A stretch of 64,000 bases of DNA from Anthonomus grandis grandis (lineage: Eukaryota; Arthropoda; Insecta; Coleoptera; Curculionidae). The stretch spans positions 4,836,001-4,900,000 of the forward strand of contig NC_065556.1 in the NCBI RefSeq assembly GCF_022605725.1. The letters are read 5' to 3'. The position numbers were made by a program, and so were the translations under genes. Numbering within the stretch: position 1 is the stretch's first letter; each line of letters begins with the position of its first letter. Positions 33,300 to 45,009 of this stretch are shown here, piece by piece. The notes below the pieces were generated by a model. The model had not been told where the DNA came from. It saw nothing but the letters and a program-made list of their open reading frames with translations, and searched no databases.

Positions 33300-34200
33300 A
33301 AAGATCATTAATGCAATTTAATAATGGGCTTCTCTTAGCTCTTGTAATCTCCAGCTTTTCGAGAAGATCTAGTTTTTTACCTTAACAACACTCATCTAAT
33401 ATAGTTACATCATCCGACACCGAAAAGTTGTGACCAGTCGATAAAAGATGATTTGCAAAGACAGACTTTGTTTCTTTAACATCGGTGTTCTTGTAATTGT
33501 TAAAAAGACTTATATGTTCTTTTACCCTAGTGGAAATCCTTCTACCAGACTGACCAACATACACAGCGGAACACTCACCACAATTCAAAGAATACACCCC
33601 AGATTTTAAAGTTTGCTCCGTTTTATTCTTTGTGTGTTTATCAAGTGCTTTTTCAAAGTGTTTGCAGTTTTAAAAGCTATTGAAAGATTAAGATTATTTT
33701 TAATTATTTAGTAATTTAGAGTTTTGCATGTTGGAGAGATAGTGAACCAAAAATTGTTAAAGATCTGAATTTGTTCAGATTTAAAGAATTAGAGACTAAG
33801 AGAATTTATGTAATAATTAGTTTTATAATTAAGGTAGGAGAATTTATATTTATTTATGTATACGAAAAAAGTTTATTTATGATAGAAAGTGGAAAACTGT
33901 TATTAACTACAAGCTGCTTTATTATGTTAAATTCTTTATAAAAAGATTCCTTGGATAGTGAACAAAGGGTGAACATCCTATATAACAAAGAGTTAAACGA
34001 AGCAAATTTGTGGACATGTCGTGAGTTAGAAGTGAATTGTATGATGTTGTCAGTTGTGTTGTCGGTTTCCTGTATATATTGAATTCGATTTTATTATTAT
34101 TTCTGGTTAACAAAAGGTCTAAAAAAGGTATACTTTTATTATGCTCCTTTTCTAAGATAAATGAAATTCTATTAAGTTAAAAATGAAATTTGGTAAGTGA
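33300..34200 (-). pseudogene. PLE-3 linker and GIY-YIG endonuclease
   Basis: Starts with ISFILEKEHN-like sequence after the RT, then LLLTRNNNKIEFNIYRKPT (about 34130-34075), and NIAFKTAN-type linker words. The endonuclease at 33597-33382 reads YSLNCGECSAVYVGQSGRRISTRV, FANHLLSTGHNF. The CxxC-xx-YVGQSGRR block is the GIY-YIG active site of the family, with Arg present; FANHLxxTGH is the later helix. One stop after DECC and a frame change near 33920. Confidence 0.85.
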
Positions 34201-37200
34201 GTGTAGCATCCAAATTGGGATTGGCTGACGTATTCAGTTGTTTTCTGTCACTTCCGGTTTAACCGAAAAAGGCCCTAACTTTATTATTTTAAATAGGACC
34301 CCCCAATTTTTTTGACATATTTGAAGATGGTTATTTTATAATTTAGTATTCTATCAAGCATAAGTAATATTGTTTTATTCCTTAGGAAACTCCACACTTT
34401 TATGTGAGAAACATTTTTCCGACGATGATTACAGAACTGAGAAAAAGCACTATTTGAAATTGAACGCTGTTCCCAAAAAGTATTTTGACCAAAATGAAGA
34501 TCAAAGCATTTAAAGGTTCAAACTCCCACCAAGACCTATTCCATGAAAAAGCGCACCATTCCTTTTGAAAGTCTCATAGCTTCGAAAAAGCGCGCCTTCA
34601 ATGAGGAGCTGGAACATCAAAATTTACAATTACTCGAAGAAATCATGGACCTTCCATTTGGACGAATGACTCCACGAAAAGCTAAATTAAAAAAGCGTAT
34701 TTGCATGCAAAATTCAAAGCTTGTTAGATATAAAAAAAAATATGAATTTAAAACAAAAAATTAAAAATAATAACAACGTAATGCTCCGAATAATGCCTTT
34801 ATTGACTTTTTTGTCAAATTTTGCCAGAACATTTGTTCTAATGCAATTAAAAAGAGGACTTAAAAATACTTGGAACCTTAAAGAAAAGCAATTAGCCATA
34901 TCCTTTTATTATAATTTTCCAAGAGCCTATCTATTTTTACGCAAAAAAGGCGTTATATTGCCCTCGGTTGCCACCATTCGAAAATGATAGGTGGAAATTT
35001 GTTTAAAACGAGTCTAGATGAAGGGATAAGAAACCATTTAAAAGTTAAATGTCAGACAATCACTGATAATGAAAAAAAAATGCATTTTGGCATTGCAATG
35101 AAATCAGTATAAAAGAACTAGTGGAATATAATAAGAAACTGAACTAAATAGAAGGCTTTGTGGACTTGGGTCCTTTAGGAATAATTCCAAGATCATCCAC
35201 TCATGCAGTTGTTTTTTCTATCCAGGGCTTATTTAAAAACTGGAAGATTCCAGTTTCCAATTATTTTTCACATGGTTCTATTAGCCAGCAACAGCTTAAA
35301 AAACTTATCATCAGCAATTTGGAAAACTTAATTGATACTGGTTTTATACCTAGGGCCTTAGTTTGTGACCAGGGAAGTAACTACCGCGGCGCATATAAAT
35401 TTCTGGGAATCACAAATAAGATACCATATTTTAAACTTAACAATGCCCAAATTTTTTGACTTTTCGACACTTCACATTTATTTAAAAGTATAAGAAATAA
35501 TTTTTTGACAGGCTATTTAAACAAGACGACAAAATAATTAACTTTGATGTTGTTAAAAGGACACTTGAAATCGATAAATCTTCAGGTTCTGCTAGGGCTC
35601 TTACAAAGATAACCGAAAAACATATTAATCCCAACTCTTTCGAAAAAATGTCATGCAAATTGGCACTCCAATTATTTTCTAAAACGATGGCAGCTGCTAT
35701 TAAAAGATGCGTTGAAAATAAACAAATTAATAATTGCGAAGAGAGATCCGACACTGCAGATTTTATTTTGACTTTAAATAATTTATTCGATGCATTAAAC
35801 TCTAAAAGACTATATGACAAAAACCCTTTTAATTGTGATCTTTGTAATAAAAATATTCATATAATCGAGATTCTGAATAAAGGAAAGGATATATTTACGG
35901 TACTAAAAAAATTAACAAAAAAAATCGATGTAAAAACACAAACTTTTAAATTTAAAAAATCTAGACTCCCCTGTTTCAATGGACTTATTCAAACCATAAA
36001 TAGCATTTTAAACTTATTTGAAGAAGAAAAAAAATATAACAATACATTTATTTTAACAAACAGACTTAACCAAGATTTTCTAGAAAACTTTTTTTCGGTA
36101 GTCAGGCAGCGGGGGGGGGTTGGAATTTAAATCCATCTGCTAAATCTTTTAGGCTTTCATTTCGTATTCAAACCATTACCGATTTAACTAAACCGTCAGA
36201 GTCTTCAAATTGTGAAGAAGATTTAGACCAACATTTAGTACTGTTGTCTTTATCTAATACGCAATGTGAAGATACTAACTTATCAGATTCAAATTTTTAC
36301 CATTCAAATAGTATTAATACAGATCATAATAATTCTGACATTACCGAATCCCCATTGCCTTCTTTAAGACCACAGAGTTTATGTAGCGATGAAGTTAATC
36401 CAATGGGTTCATTGGAAGAGTGTGCCATTACTTATTATGCCGGGTATCTTGTTAAGAAAGTTGGTGATAAGTTTAATTGTAAAAAGTGCTTGACAGCCTT
36501 TCAAAAGTCCACTGAGTTTATTTCCGAATTGTCGGATTCCAGACAACTTTTTTATTGAATAAAAATTTTGGCGGGAAAAATTAAATATCTTTGGTAGTGC
36601 CCTCTGATGAAATTACTAAATTAGTTCAAAGCTCATTTTTAGCATTTAAACAACATTTCAAAACTTTTAAGTCCGCAGAATTTGTATGTCAAAAAATGAA
36701 TGACAAACTACTGATTTTAAACAATAACTGGTTGGGCAATAAAGATGATCCATGTTATAAACACAAGACATTTCTAATTGAACATTTAATTATCACAAAC
36801 ATTTTTAAATTTTGCAAGTGGTACAAATGTCAAAAAAAAAACGCACACTCAAAAACTTAAAAACTTACAGAATAAATAAGTATCAGGTGATTAAAATCTT
36901 AGATGTTAATACAGTTTTCCAAATAGTTTTTGTTATTTTTTTTTGTTGTTTAAAATCAATAACTTTAGGAGAGGTCCTGACGGCGATGTTCAGATACCTT
37001 TTGGGCTAGTAATTTGTATTTTCTTAGACTTTTTAGTAAATGTTCACCGAGACATCTAGTTTTGAGTATTTAAATAAAACTATTTAATATCTTTCTAAAA
37101 GCATAGAAACATAAAAACTCTAGAAATGTTTTATTACCATTATTATTAGTTTTTAATTTTATTATTAAGTTAGTAATCTTTATTTTTAATCATCTTTTTT

Positions 37201-37860
37201 TTTGTAATAACTTATTACTTTTTTGTATTAACTTATAACTTGTATTAACTTGTAACATGTTTATTTTTTATGGTTAAAGTAGTGTCCTATAAAAGTGAAG
37301 TTAAGTTGTTAAATAATAATTCAAGTAGGTTTTGCACAGGAGTATTCATCATTAAAAGGGTATATATTACATTCATATCAACAATATTTCTTCCCTGGTG
37401 TTTTTATTTTTTGTTTTAATTTTTAACTAAAAAAAAATTAACTAAAACTATTTTTAATAATTATTTTTTAACCAAAAACTTTATTCTAAATTTCTTTTTT
37501 TGGCGATTAATATTAAAATAAACTAATATAATTTAATCAGATAAAATAACTTACCTGCCTATAAATTTATCCGTTAGTTTTATTAAATAAAAATTATAAA
37601 ATACATACCTCCATTAGAAAATAATATATGACACTTTTTTTTGTTAAATATTTATAGGTCACTACTAAGCCTATTCATTTCAAAATATAAAAATTTATGT
37701 ATGTTTATACTAATTTTTTTTTGTAAAATCTTTCTATCAATCCTACCTCATAAGTAAAAACTCGAGTGCTACTATTTTGTTTGACTACATTTTAATACTA
37801 AAATTAATTATTTCATAATTTATTTGTAAGAATTGGCAACGTTGCGCTTGGCTAAGTGGC
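34201..37860 (+). mobile_element. P-element-like (THAP) transposon inside PLE-3
   Basis: A plus-strand P-type transposase (34382-36860) lies between the two halves of PLE-3. The boundaries given are those of PLE homology; I could not find convincing terminal inverted repeats or an 8-bp duplication. 36861-37860 is an AT-rich kilobase without coding sequence, presumably 3' UTR and flank. Confidence 0.6.
34382..36860 (+). pseudogene. P-element-type (THAP9-like) transposase
   Basis: Opens after a splice-acceptor-like ttccttag with the second half of a THAP domain (LLCEKHFSDDDYRTEK, LKLNAVPKKYF). Then a coiled segment, NFARTFVLMQLKRG and KEKQLAISFYYN, LPSVATIRK; the catalytic region with FVDLGPLG, HAVVFSIQGLFKNWKIPV, ALVCDQGSNYRGAY; SHLFKSIRNNF; a GTP-binding-like insert; and FLENFFSVVRQRGG at about 36080, LEECAITYYAGYLV at 36415-36455, and HLIITNIFKFCKW near the end. 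At least six shifts or stops split it. The THAP N-terminal half would lie in an upstream exon that I do not see. Confidence 0.85.
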
Positions 37861-37874
37861 TCTAAGTGGAAAGT

Positions 37875-38930
37875 TTATACCAAGGAGAATCCACAAACGA
37901 TAACCTTAGGTAGCCCATAAAGAAGAGAAATTCTAGGGTTCATAGGATAAAGAGCCTCCTTTCTAATATTAAAAAACTCCAAGGTTAATAAAGATCTATG
38001 AAGAACACCTTTCATTTTTGTAAAAAATGAAGTTGTGGGATCCCTAGTCAAAGGTTGAAACTTATCGGTAACAAGAAAACTTACAAACTTATTAACATAA
38101 TCTGTGCGTTTCATAACGACTAAGCAAGATCCCCTTTATCGGCCTTAGTGACAATGAAGTCATGTTGTTCAATTTTAGTTTTTAAGGATCTTGAAGTGCT
38201 TACCATTATAATTAAAAGTTTTGTTTTTGTCTAATTTAGAATTTAAGAGAGAAATATTATTTGCTCTAAGAATATTTTTGTTGGTAATATCTGTAGTTTG
38301 TTGGATATTTTTTAGCCTCGCCGGCTAGCATTTCTCTAATTTTTAAATCAACTTTATGCGAAAAATTAAATCTTAAGTTAAGACTTCGAGATTTTCTTCA
38401 TGGGCTGAAAATTAAACGTCAGATAAATTCAAAAATCTTTTGTGAAAATCAAAATATGAATTACCACCCAAGTTCCGTCTAAATTCAGGTAAATTTTGTT
38501 GTTTTAATTGTGTCACCTTGGACGATTTAAGATTGAAACTTTTCTTACTTAATCTCCTAAAAGTTTCAGATCCAAATGACTCAACTGCGTCCCTACATTT
38601 TGAATCTAAAATATAAAATTCTAAAGAAGACATCACAAAAGTTAGAGTTAAATAAAGAAATTTAAGCTTAGAATTAATGGTATTTAGGCTTCTATAACGA
38701 TTTTTTATTTCTTCTTTTATCCAAATAATCTGAGCTTTCTTTATCGCTGTAGTAGAATCCCTTGTGTGTCTTTTGCATTTAATGTTTATAAATTTTGGAA
38801 CTAGTTAAAATAAAACACATTGTTGAAGAAAGCAAATTTTCATCAGTAATCTTTTCCGTGCAATTAGGTTCTTCCTGTAGGTTCGGATGAGTGTAGCCTG
38901 ACCGGCATAATTTTTTTTTCTCTTCCTTTG
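37875..38930 (-). pseudogene. PLE-3 N-terminal domain and start of RT
   Basis: The minus strand has the PLE N-terminal stretch (KSFNLKSSKVTQLKQQNLPEF, about 38560-38490), ADKGD near 38140, and KFQPLTRDPTTSFFTKMKG followed by ISLLYGLPKV at 38060-37890, which is RT motif 1. It diverges straight after LPKV. Several frameshifts. Confidence 0.75.
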
Positions 38931-38945
38931 GCCATATATCTAAGT

Positions 38946-39224
38946 CTTTTTGAGAATAATGGATGATTATTTTAGAAGTACAATAAAATTACAGAAATTA
39001 ACAACAAATTCTCACCTGCGATGAATAGGCGTACTCTAAAAATTTTCGCAAATCTGCCATACTGTGCATTTAGGCATCTGACTAATTTAATTTTAAGTTG
39101 TTATGGTCTGGTTTATTCAGTTTGTTTCGTCCAAGATAAGTATGTCTCTCATGGATATCTTAGAAAACAAATGTAAAACAGTTTAAAAGTTAAAAGTAAA
39201 TGACTACTTATTATTAAAATTGAT
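38946..39224. other. Short AT-rich spacer
   Basis: Nothing recognised. Confidence 0.4.
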
Positions 39225-39531
39225 TAAAGATTATTTATTTATTTATACACGGGATCAACCCCATTACAAAAAATATACATATTCTTGAAAAAGAAATAAA
39301 AGCTATACTACCTAACCACTAATTACTAATTAACAATAATTATCAGACTTAATCTTAATACCAAGGATAATTAAGCCGTTTTACAAGTAGTAACAATATT
39401 CTCTCAAAATCAGAACAATTAACAATGCAAAATTAGATAAGAAAAAACAAAATATATTATTATCAATGACAATGATCAAATGTATTTCAAATCATTAATC
39501 ATGGAGCAAAATTAATTCAAAAAACAAAATC

Positions 39532-42333
39532 CTACAAACTCTTAATAAGACTCCTAAAATGCAATAAGGAAATTCCTAAAACTTCAATACCAGTAGAGTT
39601 TACCAGCCTCAAGGTCCTTTCGACAGGCGAGTGCATAGCATAGTTGGTACGATGATAAGGCAAAGAAAACAATCGATTTGCCCTCAGATTACGGTATGGA
39701 ATATTAAATGAAATCCTATTAAGTAGTTCGGGACAAATCACAAGGCCATTCAAAAGTTTATAAATAAACACCAAATCATTCTCAGTGCGTCTCTTAAGTA
39801 AACTCCGCATATTCAGAAAGTTCATTGCTTCATCATAACAATGGTCATTAGGAACTGGAATGCGAAGTTTATAAAGGCAGAATCGTAGTAATTTATTTTG
39901 AACCCTCTCCAGTGCCATACAATTATTCATGTACAGAGGAGACCAAATTATTGATCCATACTCCAACAAAGAGACAACAAGTGATATGTACAACCTTTTG
40001 CAAGTTTCAACCGACAGATCCTTACAATTGCGCAGGACAAAACCAAGGACCTTAGATGCTTTAGTTATAATAGTATTTACATGGGTATTAAAATTCAATT
40101 GTTCATCAAAAAACATACCAAGGTCCTTAACTATTTCAGTGTACTTAAGATTAACATTATCAATAGTATAGGAGGAAGTTACCCGTTTGTTTCTTTTGTA
40201 GAAACTAATGTAACTGCATTTACCCACATTCAGAGCCAAACTGTTACCAACACACCATTAACACAATCTATTCAGATCATCTTGCAAGAGAACCATGTCT
40301 TGTTCTGAACTGATCACCTTATAAAACTTTAAATCATCGGCAAATAACAAAAAATTACTATTTTTAAAGCAAACCAAAATATCATTAATGAAAATGTTAA
40401 ACAACAGGGGAGAACAATGACCACCCTGTGGAACCCCAGAGGTCACACTGATAAGATGCGACCTAGCATCCCCAATTTGTACCTGCTGAAATCTGTCAGA
40501 AAGAAAACTCGCAAACCAGGCAACCAAACAATCTGAAAAACCAAAAAGTCTCAATTTTTCTAATAATAAGCTATGGTTGACACTATCAAATGCCTTGGAA
40601 AAGTCTGTATATATTACATCCACCTGTTCACCCCTCTCCAAAGCACTTAACAGAGCACCCTGATACAGCAACAAGTTTGTAATAGCAGACTTGCCACGAC
40701 TGAAGCCATGCTGTTCATTTAACAGAAGTTCTTTGCAATAAAAATTAATTTGGTCATAAATAAGACTGTCTAGAAGGTTTGGAATGGCAGACTGTACACA
40801 CACACTCCTGTAATTGATCATTTCATTAGCAGCACCACATTTAAATATAGGCGTAATAAAACTGAGTTTCCACTCGGATGGAAAAACTGTCAAGTCTAAA
40901 GACCTACTGAATAAAATAAAGAGGGGATAAGAGAGGGCACATACACATTTTCTCAAAAAATAATTGGGTATACCATCAGGGCCAGCACTAAGTTTAAGGG
41001 GTAATCGAAAGATTCAATTCAAATCAAAAATTAATCCAATAGATAATTTAGGATTTGGAATAGTCATGTTTACACCAGCCTGCCGAGAAGGTAAGACATT
41101 ATTATCTCCATTAGAGACAGTAGAAAAAAACCTGGCAAACCCCTCTGCAATATGTTCACAACCTGCAAACTCCCCATCATTATAGGTCATCAAATCAGGA
41201 AGCCTATTCGTTGCTCTCCTGTTATTAAACTTATACCAAAAACTTTTGGGGTTTGTATAAAGTAACTGGTCCAAATTTGAAATAAAGTTCTGGTAACAAG
41301 TCTCCGTTAGAGTTTTGCACCTAGCTCTAAGATCTGAAAAGACTTCGTAGTCTGCAACAGTATGACTAGACTGATATTTTTTATGTGAAATTTTCTTTGG
41401 CTGGATCAAGTACTTTAACTCCCCTGAAAACCAACTGGGAAAAGACGAGGTTTTGAATCTCTTAAGAGGCACAAACAAAGCTATAGCCATATTCAATATA
41501 TGATAGAACTCTGAAACCGCATCATCAATATTAATTACATTCAAAACATGGTCCCAATCAACTCCACACAAATAACTATTAACACCCAAATAATTTGCAT
41601 TTCTAAAGTCATAGAAGAACTGTACAAAATTTAAAGTTTTTTCTTTACCATTGTTAAAAGTTAATTCAAAATGATAAGGCTTATGATAGACAAATTTATC
41701 AAAAATACAGTCAGTTCACTCACCACTAGATCATTCCTATTTGTAAAAGTGAGATCAAGAAAGGCAATAAAACTCCCCAAGTATTAATCCACATGAGTTA
41801 GGTGGGCATCTAACAACAGTTCCAAACTCATCATTTTCCCAAAGAGCATCCGGAACATTAAAATCACCAAAAATAATAAAGGCAGAGTTTGAAAATTGTT
41901 GCCTGAGAATATCAACTGACTGACAATGTCCTTCATAAGAATCCGTATTGGACCCAGGTGGGATATACACCCCTCCAATTACAAAACTACTCCCGCCCAC
42001 ATTACAAGCTAAAAACAACTGCTCAACTGAATTGTACTGTAATCTAAGTTTTTTGGCATTTATAAAGTCTCTAATGTAAATTAATACACCTCCACCTCTG
42101 CGCTTATTGCTTATAAGAGACGATCTATCACAGCGAAACAGATTGAAAGATTTCACAGCCAATTCAGCATCCGAAAAATCATCAGAGAGCCAACTCTCAA
42201 CAAATATTAAGATATCATAGTTAGAACATATAATATTATTATGTAATTCCTGAACTTTAGTACGTAAGCCACCTACATTAAAACAAAAAACTTGTAATGG
42301 GGCTACTTCAAGTTTTTTCGATGATTCTGAGCA
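39532..42333 (-). pseudogene. LINE F ORF2: endonuclease, reverse transcriptase and C-terminal domain
   Basis: Endonuclease: QVFCFNVGGLRTKVQEL, IFVESWLSDDF, IGGVYIPPGS, IFGDFNVPDALW (about 42290-41800). RT: FITPIFKCG, NLLDSLIYDQ, LLNEQHGFSRGKS, DVIYTDFSKAFDSVNH (motif A), TSGVPQGGHCSPLLFNIF (motif B), LLFADDLKFYK (motif C, both Asp present). C-terminal: VKDLGMFFDEQLNFNTHV, SLLEYGSIIWSP. The frame is nearly continuous; lesions are stops at 41014 (TGA) and 40255 (TAA) and a pair of shifts around 41760-41600. No ATG exists at the start of the frame; it opens 8 codons before the slippery site at 42312-42318. Confidence 0.9.
42264..42318 (-). promoter_or_regulatory. Putative -1 ribosomal frameshift signal between LINE F ORF1 and ORF2
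   Basis: The heptamer A_AAA_AAC (42318-42312) is in phase with ORF1 codons (CGA AAA AAC). Slipping back one base puts the ribosome exactly in the ORF2 frame (CTT GAA GTA GCC). A 5-nt spacer (TTGAA) is followed by GTAGCC (42306-42301), which can pair with GGCTTAC (42270-42264) with one bulge. ORF2 has no ATG before its endonuclease domain and a TAA only 10 codons upstream of the slip site, so another start is hard to imagine. Function is inferred. Confidence 0.6.
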
Positions 42334-43217
42334 TGTCTGTTAGTTGTGATATAAGGCATATTGTTTCTGTATCTGATTGTTAAGTTTTCTTCGCCATCGC
42401 TTTTGCGCTTGTTAAGCTCATCAAAAATCTTAGCCGAGCACTTTCGTTGTAGGGGGGTAAGGTTACTTTTAACTTTGAATGCATGTCCAGAAGATATGTT
42501 CGCAGCCTTCAAGACATCCTTAGCGATCTTGTTATTGGAGAATATTACCTTTAGTGGACGGGTCCTGTTATCCACTTGTTTCCCCAGTCGAACAACTTTA
42601 ACAATGTCCCCAGCTGCTCCCTCTTCTTTGATCGATACCAACATCTCCGCCACTTTCCTTTTGTCTTCCTCAATCCTGTCACGAATCATGTTTGAATTTG
42701 ATTCACACACATTATGAACAATAATATTGCTGGCCCTCTCAGCCCGGTCATTTATCTCAGTAAGTAAGGTATCCATATCTGATGATTCAGAAGATGGTGG
42801 TTTGTGCTGTTCAAGTGATATTTTAACAGAAGTCATTTCTGTTTTAAGCTTTGCAAATGAAGTATGGAAGCAATGTTTGATGGATTTAATATCATCTCCA
42901 AGACATTTTAATGAGGCCATGAGATCCGGAACAACCCTGGTCACTGCTTGAACCTCCTGAATTTGTTCCTCCAGTAGAGTCACTCTGGTACCGATCTCAA
43001 ATAAGTTTTTGATTTTGGGGGCACACTCCTTGAAAATGTATGGAATGGACCTACTCTGAGCTGATATAGCACGAACTTCACTGGATCCTATGTTTAAACA
43101 CTTCTTGCACCGAATAATTTTGCACCAATCACAAGGGTATCCGAAGATATCACCTGGATTTTTTGGTGGATCCTTAAAAGTGCAAGAGATATCGCAATCA
43201 GCACATTTACCTGACAT
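42303..43217 (-). CDS. LINE F ORF1 protein, 304 aa, intact
   Basis: Starts MSGKCADCDISC. The N-terminal 40 residues hold three CxxC pairs (C5/C8, C29/C32, C37/C40), a PHD/zinc-ribbon-like finger found in ORF1 of several insect LINEs. Residues ~75-165 are a helical, probably coiled-coil segment. Residues ~185-300 (NIIVHNVCES ... GDIVKVVRLGKQ ... RPLKVIFSNNKIAKDVL ... FKVKSNLTPLQR) are the RRM-like nucleic-acid-binding domain. Its job would be to coat LINE RNA. It ends at TAG (42303-42305), five bases... into the region shared with ORF2: the slippery heptamer A AAA AAC lies two sense codons before the stop. Confidence 0.85.
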   Translation of the reverse strand: MSGKCADCDISCTFKDPPKNPGDIFGYPCDWCKIIRCKKCLNIGSSEVRAISAQSRSIPYIFKECAPKIKNLFEIGTRVTLLEEQIQEVQAVTRVVPDLMASLKCLGDDIKSIKHCFHTSFAKLKTEMTSVKISLEQHKPPSSESSDMDTLLTEINDRAERASNIIVHNVCESNSNMIRDRIEEDKRKVAEMLVSIKEEGAAGDIVKVVRLGKQVDNRTRPLKVIFSNNKIAKDVLKAANISSGHAFKVKSNLTPLQRKCSAKIFDELNKRKSDGEENLTIRYRNNMPYITTNRHAQNHRKNLK

Positions 43218-43340
43218 GACTACAAAGCATGCATCTCAAGAGGTTAGGATTGTTTACAAAGAGATTGAAAACTTTTGGAAGCTCACTCAAAAAAACTAAC
43301 TATATATCCACATTTAACAACACTACGGCCACTGAAAGTG

Positions 43341-44429
43341 CCATAAATTACATCAATTGAAATAATATCCACTGAGAAAAATTTAAATTTTCATCGGACG
43401 AAAAACCAAAACAAACACTCAAATGTGAGGTTAGGCTCTAATTAGTTTGTGTTTGACTAAGTTTCTGATAAACTTTATTATACTCTGACAAAACTGGATG
43501 GCGCTCTTAAGGTAAGCATATCACTTAAACAATTCATTACTCACGACCAAATATATTGATCAAAAGCTGAAAGCTGCCGTTAGAATATGTATCTCCTTAT
43601 TTTATTTTACTTATTTCTTGATTTTTAACAACTAGCACAAATTTTAAAAATAACACATTTTTAAGTACGTAGCAGTTTTTAATGTTTTAAAATTTTGTGG
43701 GTACCAACAGTTATTTTTCGAGCTTCTTGTACGCACTTCCACAACTTTCAATTCTATATGTTGTTATAAGTATCTAATTAATTAATGTGGGATAGAGCCC
43801 ACTGTAACATGCATTGTATGTAATAATTTATTTAAGTTCCCAATATAATCAAATAACATATCAACACAACATCACATCAACATATAACGATATTGTATCC
43901 ACCGAGAACACAATTGAATTTTCATCATTTCAGAATGACATAAGTGGCACACCGAAGAACGTTTCGAAGGTCAGCCAATCTTCCGGAATAATCAACCGAG
44001 TATGTAAGGAGCCGCGTTGCTGCTAGGGCTCAGTTTAGTGAAGTAAGGTTCGGAATATTGGCGCGAGATTTAAATCAGACATAAATAGTTATTTCTAGTA
44101 GTGGTGAGTGATCGTGTTTTCGTAGTTTCCGTGTGTAAATCAATAAGTTGACTTATTTCAATTGATTTAATTTGCACCTAACGAACAGGAAATACGACAC
44201 AATATACATATATTGTTAAGAAAATATCTGCAAGAACAGCTACGTCCCTTTGCGCCTCTTCTTTGCTGTTTCAGTTAATTAAAACATTATTCATCTACAA
44301 TAGACTTATGTTAATAGGATGCGAAAAAAAGAAACTGATTAAATCAATATGTCTTAATATTAATATTATTACTAAACCAATGTAATAAAATTAGTTGTAA
44401 ATGCGAACCTACTTAAAAATCACATAAAT
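43341..44429. other. 1.1 kb without a gene; possible LTR-like stretch
   Basis: No coding sequence. 43802-44191 starts TGTAACATGC and ends CGAACA, and contains a TCAGTTT initiator-like word at 44030, so a solo LTR is conceivable, but no duplication flanks it. A ~40-bp word group at 43888-43930 loosely resembles 43365-43405. Confidence 0.35.
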
Positions 44430-44640
44430 TCAATATTCTCAGCGTAACGTGGTAGAACTACAAATAACTAAACCACCTCTTGCAATCCATTTATTCTCAT
44501 ATGCAATATGTAAATACAGTAAATCGTTTATCCTAAAATAAGCTGGAGAGCACTCATGCATATACCAATAATTCCGACGAATATTTAAAGGCACTAGAAA
44601 ATGTAAATAGCCATTTGCGTTTAGATGATAAGGCAATTCT
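44430..44640 (-). pseudogene. Mariner-like transposase fragment
   Basis: The minus strand reads VPLNIRRNYWYMHECSPAYF, then LHIAYENKWIARGGLV. It corresponds to the segment around the second catalytic Asp (normally MHDGAPAHF; here HECSP, Asp lost) and the WIGRGGP motif of DUF4817-type Tc1/mariner transposases, the same group as 14758 and 56242. Only ~65 residues remain. Confidence 0.7.
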
Positions 44641-45009
44641 ACTACTAATTATTCCTATTCAAATATTTAGTCTGTATTGATAATGAGAATATTTAAAACG
44701 TGTTGTTTTTCGCCTAAGAGTAGTATCATGATTTTGCATAACCGATTCTTTCTAAATAACGATGAATCGATAAATAGATTTTTTACTAAAATCTGAGATT
44801 AGAGATATAACAATGTATATTTTATAATTTATTTTTATTAAAAAAAAAACGTAATACCTATGTAAAACGAATTGTGATCTGATCTACTTTATGGTCCCAG
44901 ACAATAGCGCCATTTTGTTAGTATAAGTTTAATGATAGCTGTGTAGATCTACATAACTAGCTTGGAAGACAGAAGCCTTAGCTTATTGTGTGCCTACACT
45001 AATTGTATA
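44641..45009. other. No gene seen
   Basis: AT-rich, nothing recognised. Confidence 0.4.

Larger units (their letters stand above)
32953..38945 (-). mobile_element. PLE-3, Penelope-like element interrupted by a P-element-like transposon
   Basis: Minus-strand PLE N-terminal sequence lies at 38930-37900, and the post-RT linker plus GIY-YIG at 34200-33300. The RT palm is missing between them, where the THAP/P-type transposon sits. Inverted ends are visible: ccaaaggaagagaaa at 32961-32975 and its reverse at 38920-38934. No target duplication could be settled. Confidence 0.7.
39225..43340 (-). mobile_element. LINE F, nearly full-length jockey/CR1-group LINE
   Basis: ORF1 (43217-42303) is intact; ORF2 (about 42333-39532) has the full order endonuclease, RT and C-terminal domain with only a few lesions. 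The 3' end is the minus-strand run ataaataaataaat at 39245-39230 following a short UTR. The 5' boundary is near 43340, not defined by a duplication. This is the best preserved LINE of the window and not nested in another recognised element. Confidence 0.85.

Noticed and set aside
34194..37857. TAAGTG at 34194 and 37852 as a target duplication of the P-type element
   Set aside because: Only 6 bp match and the sequences next to them show no inverted terminal repeats.
42361..42717. 118-codon plus-strand frame
   Set aside because: Antisense to intact LINE F ORF1, whose zinc-finger and RRM-like blocks are clear.
43802..44191. Solo LTR with TGTAAC...GAACA ends
   Set aside because: No flanking duplication and no second copy seen; kept only as a remark in the gap entry.
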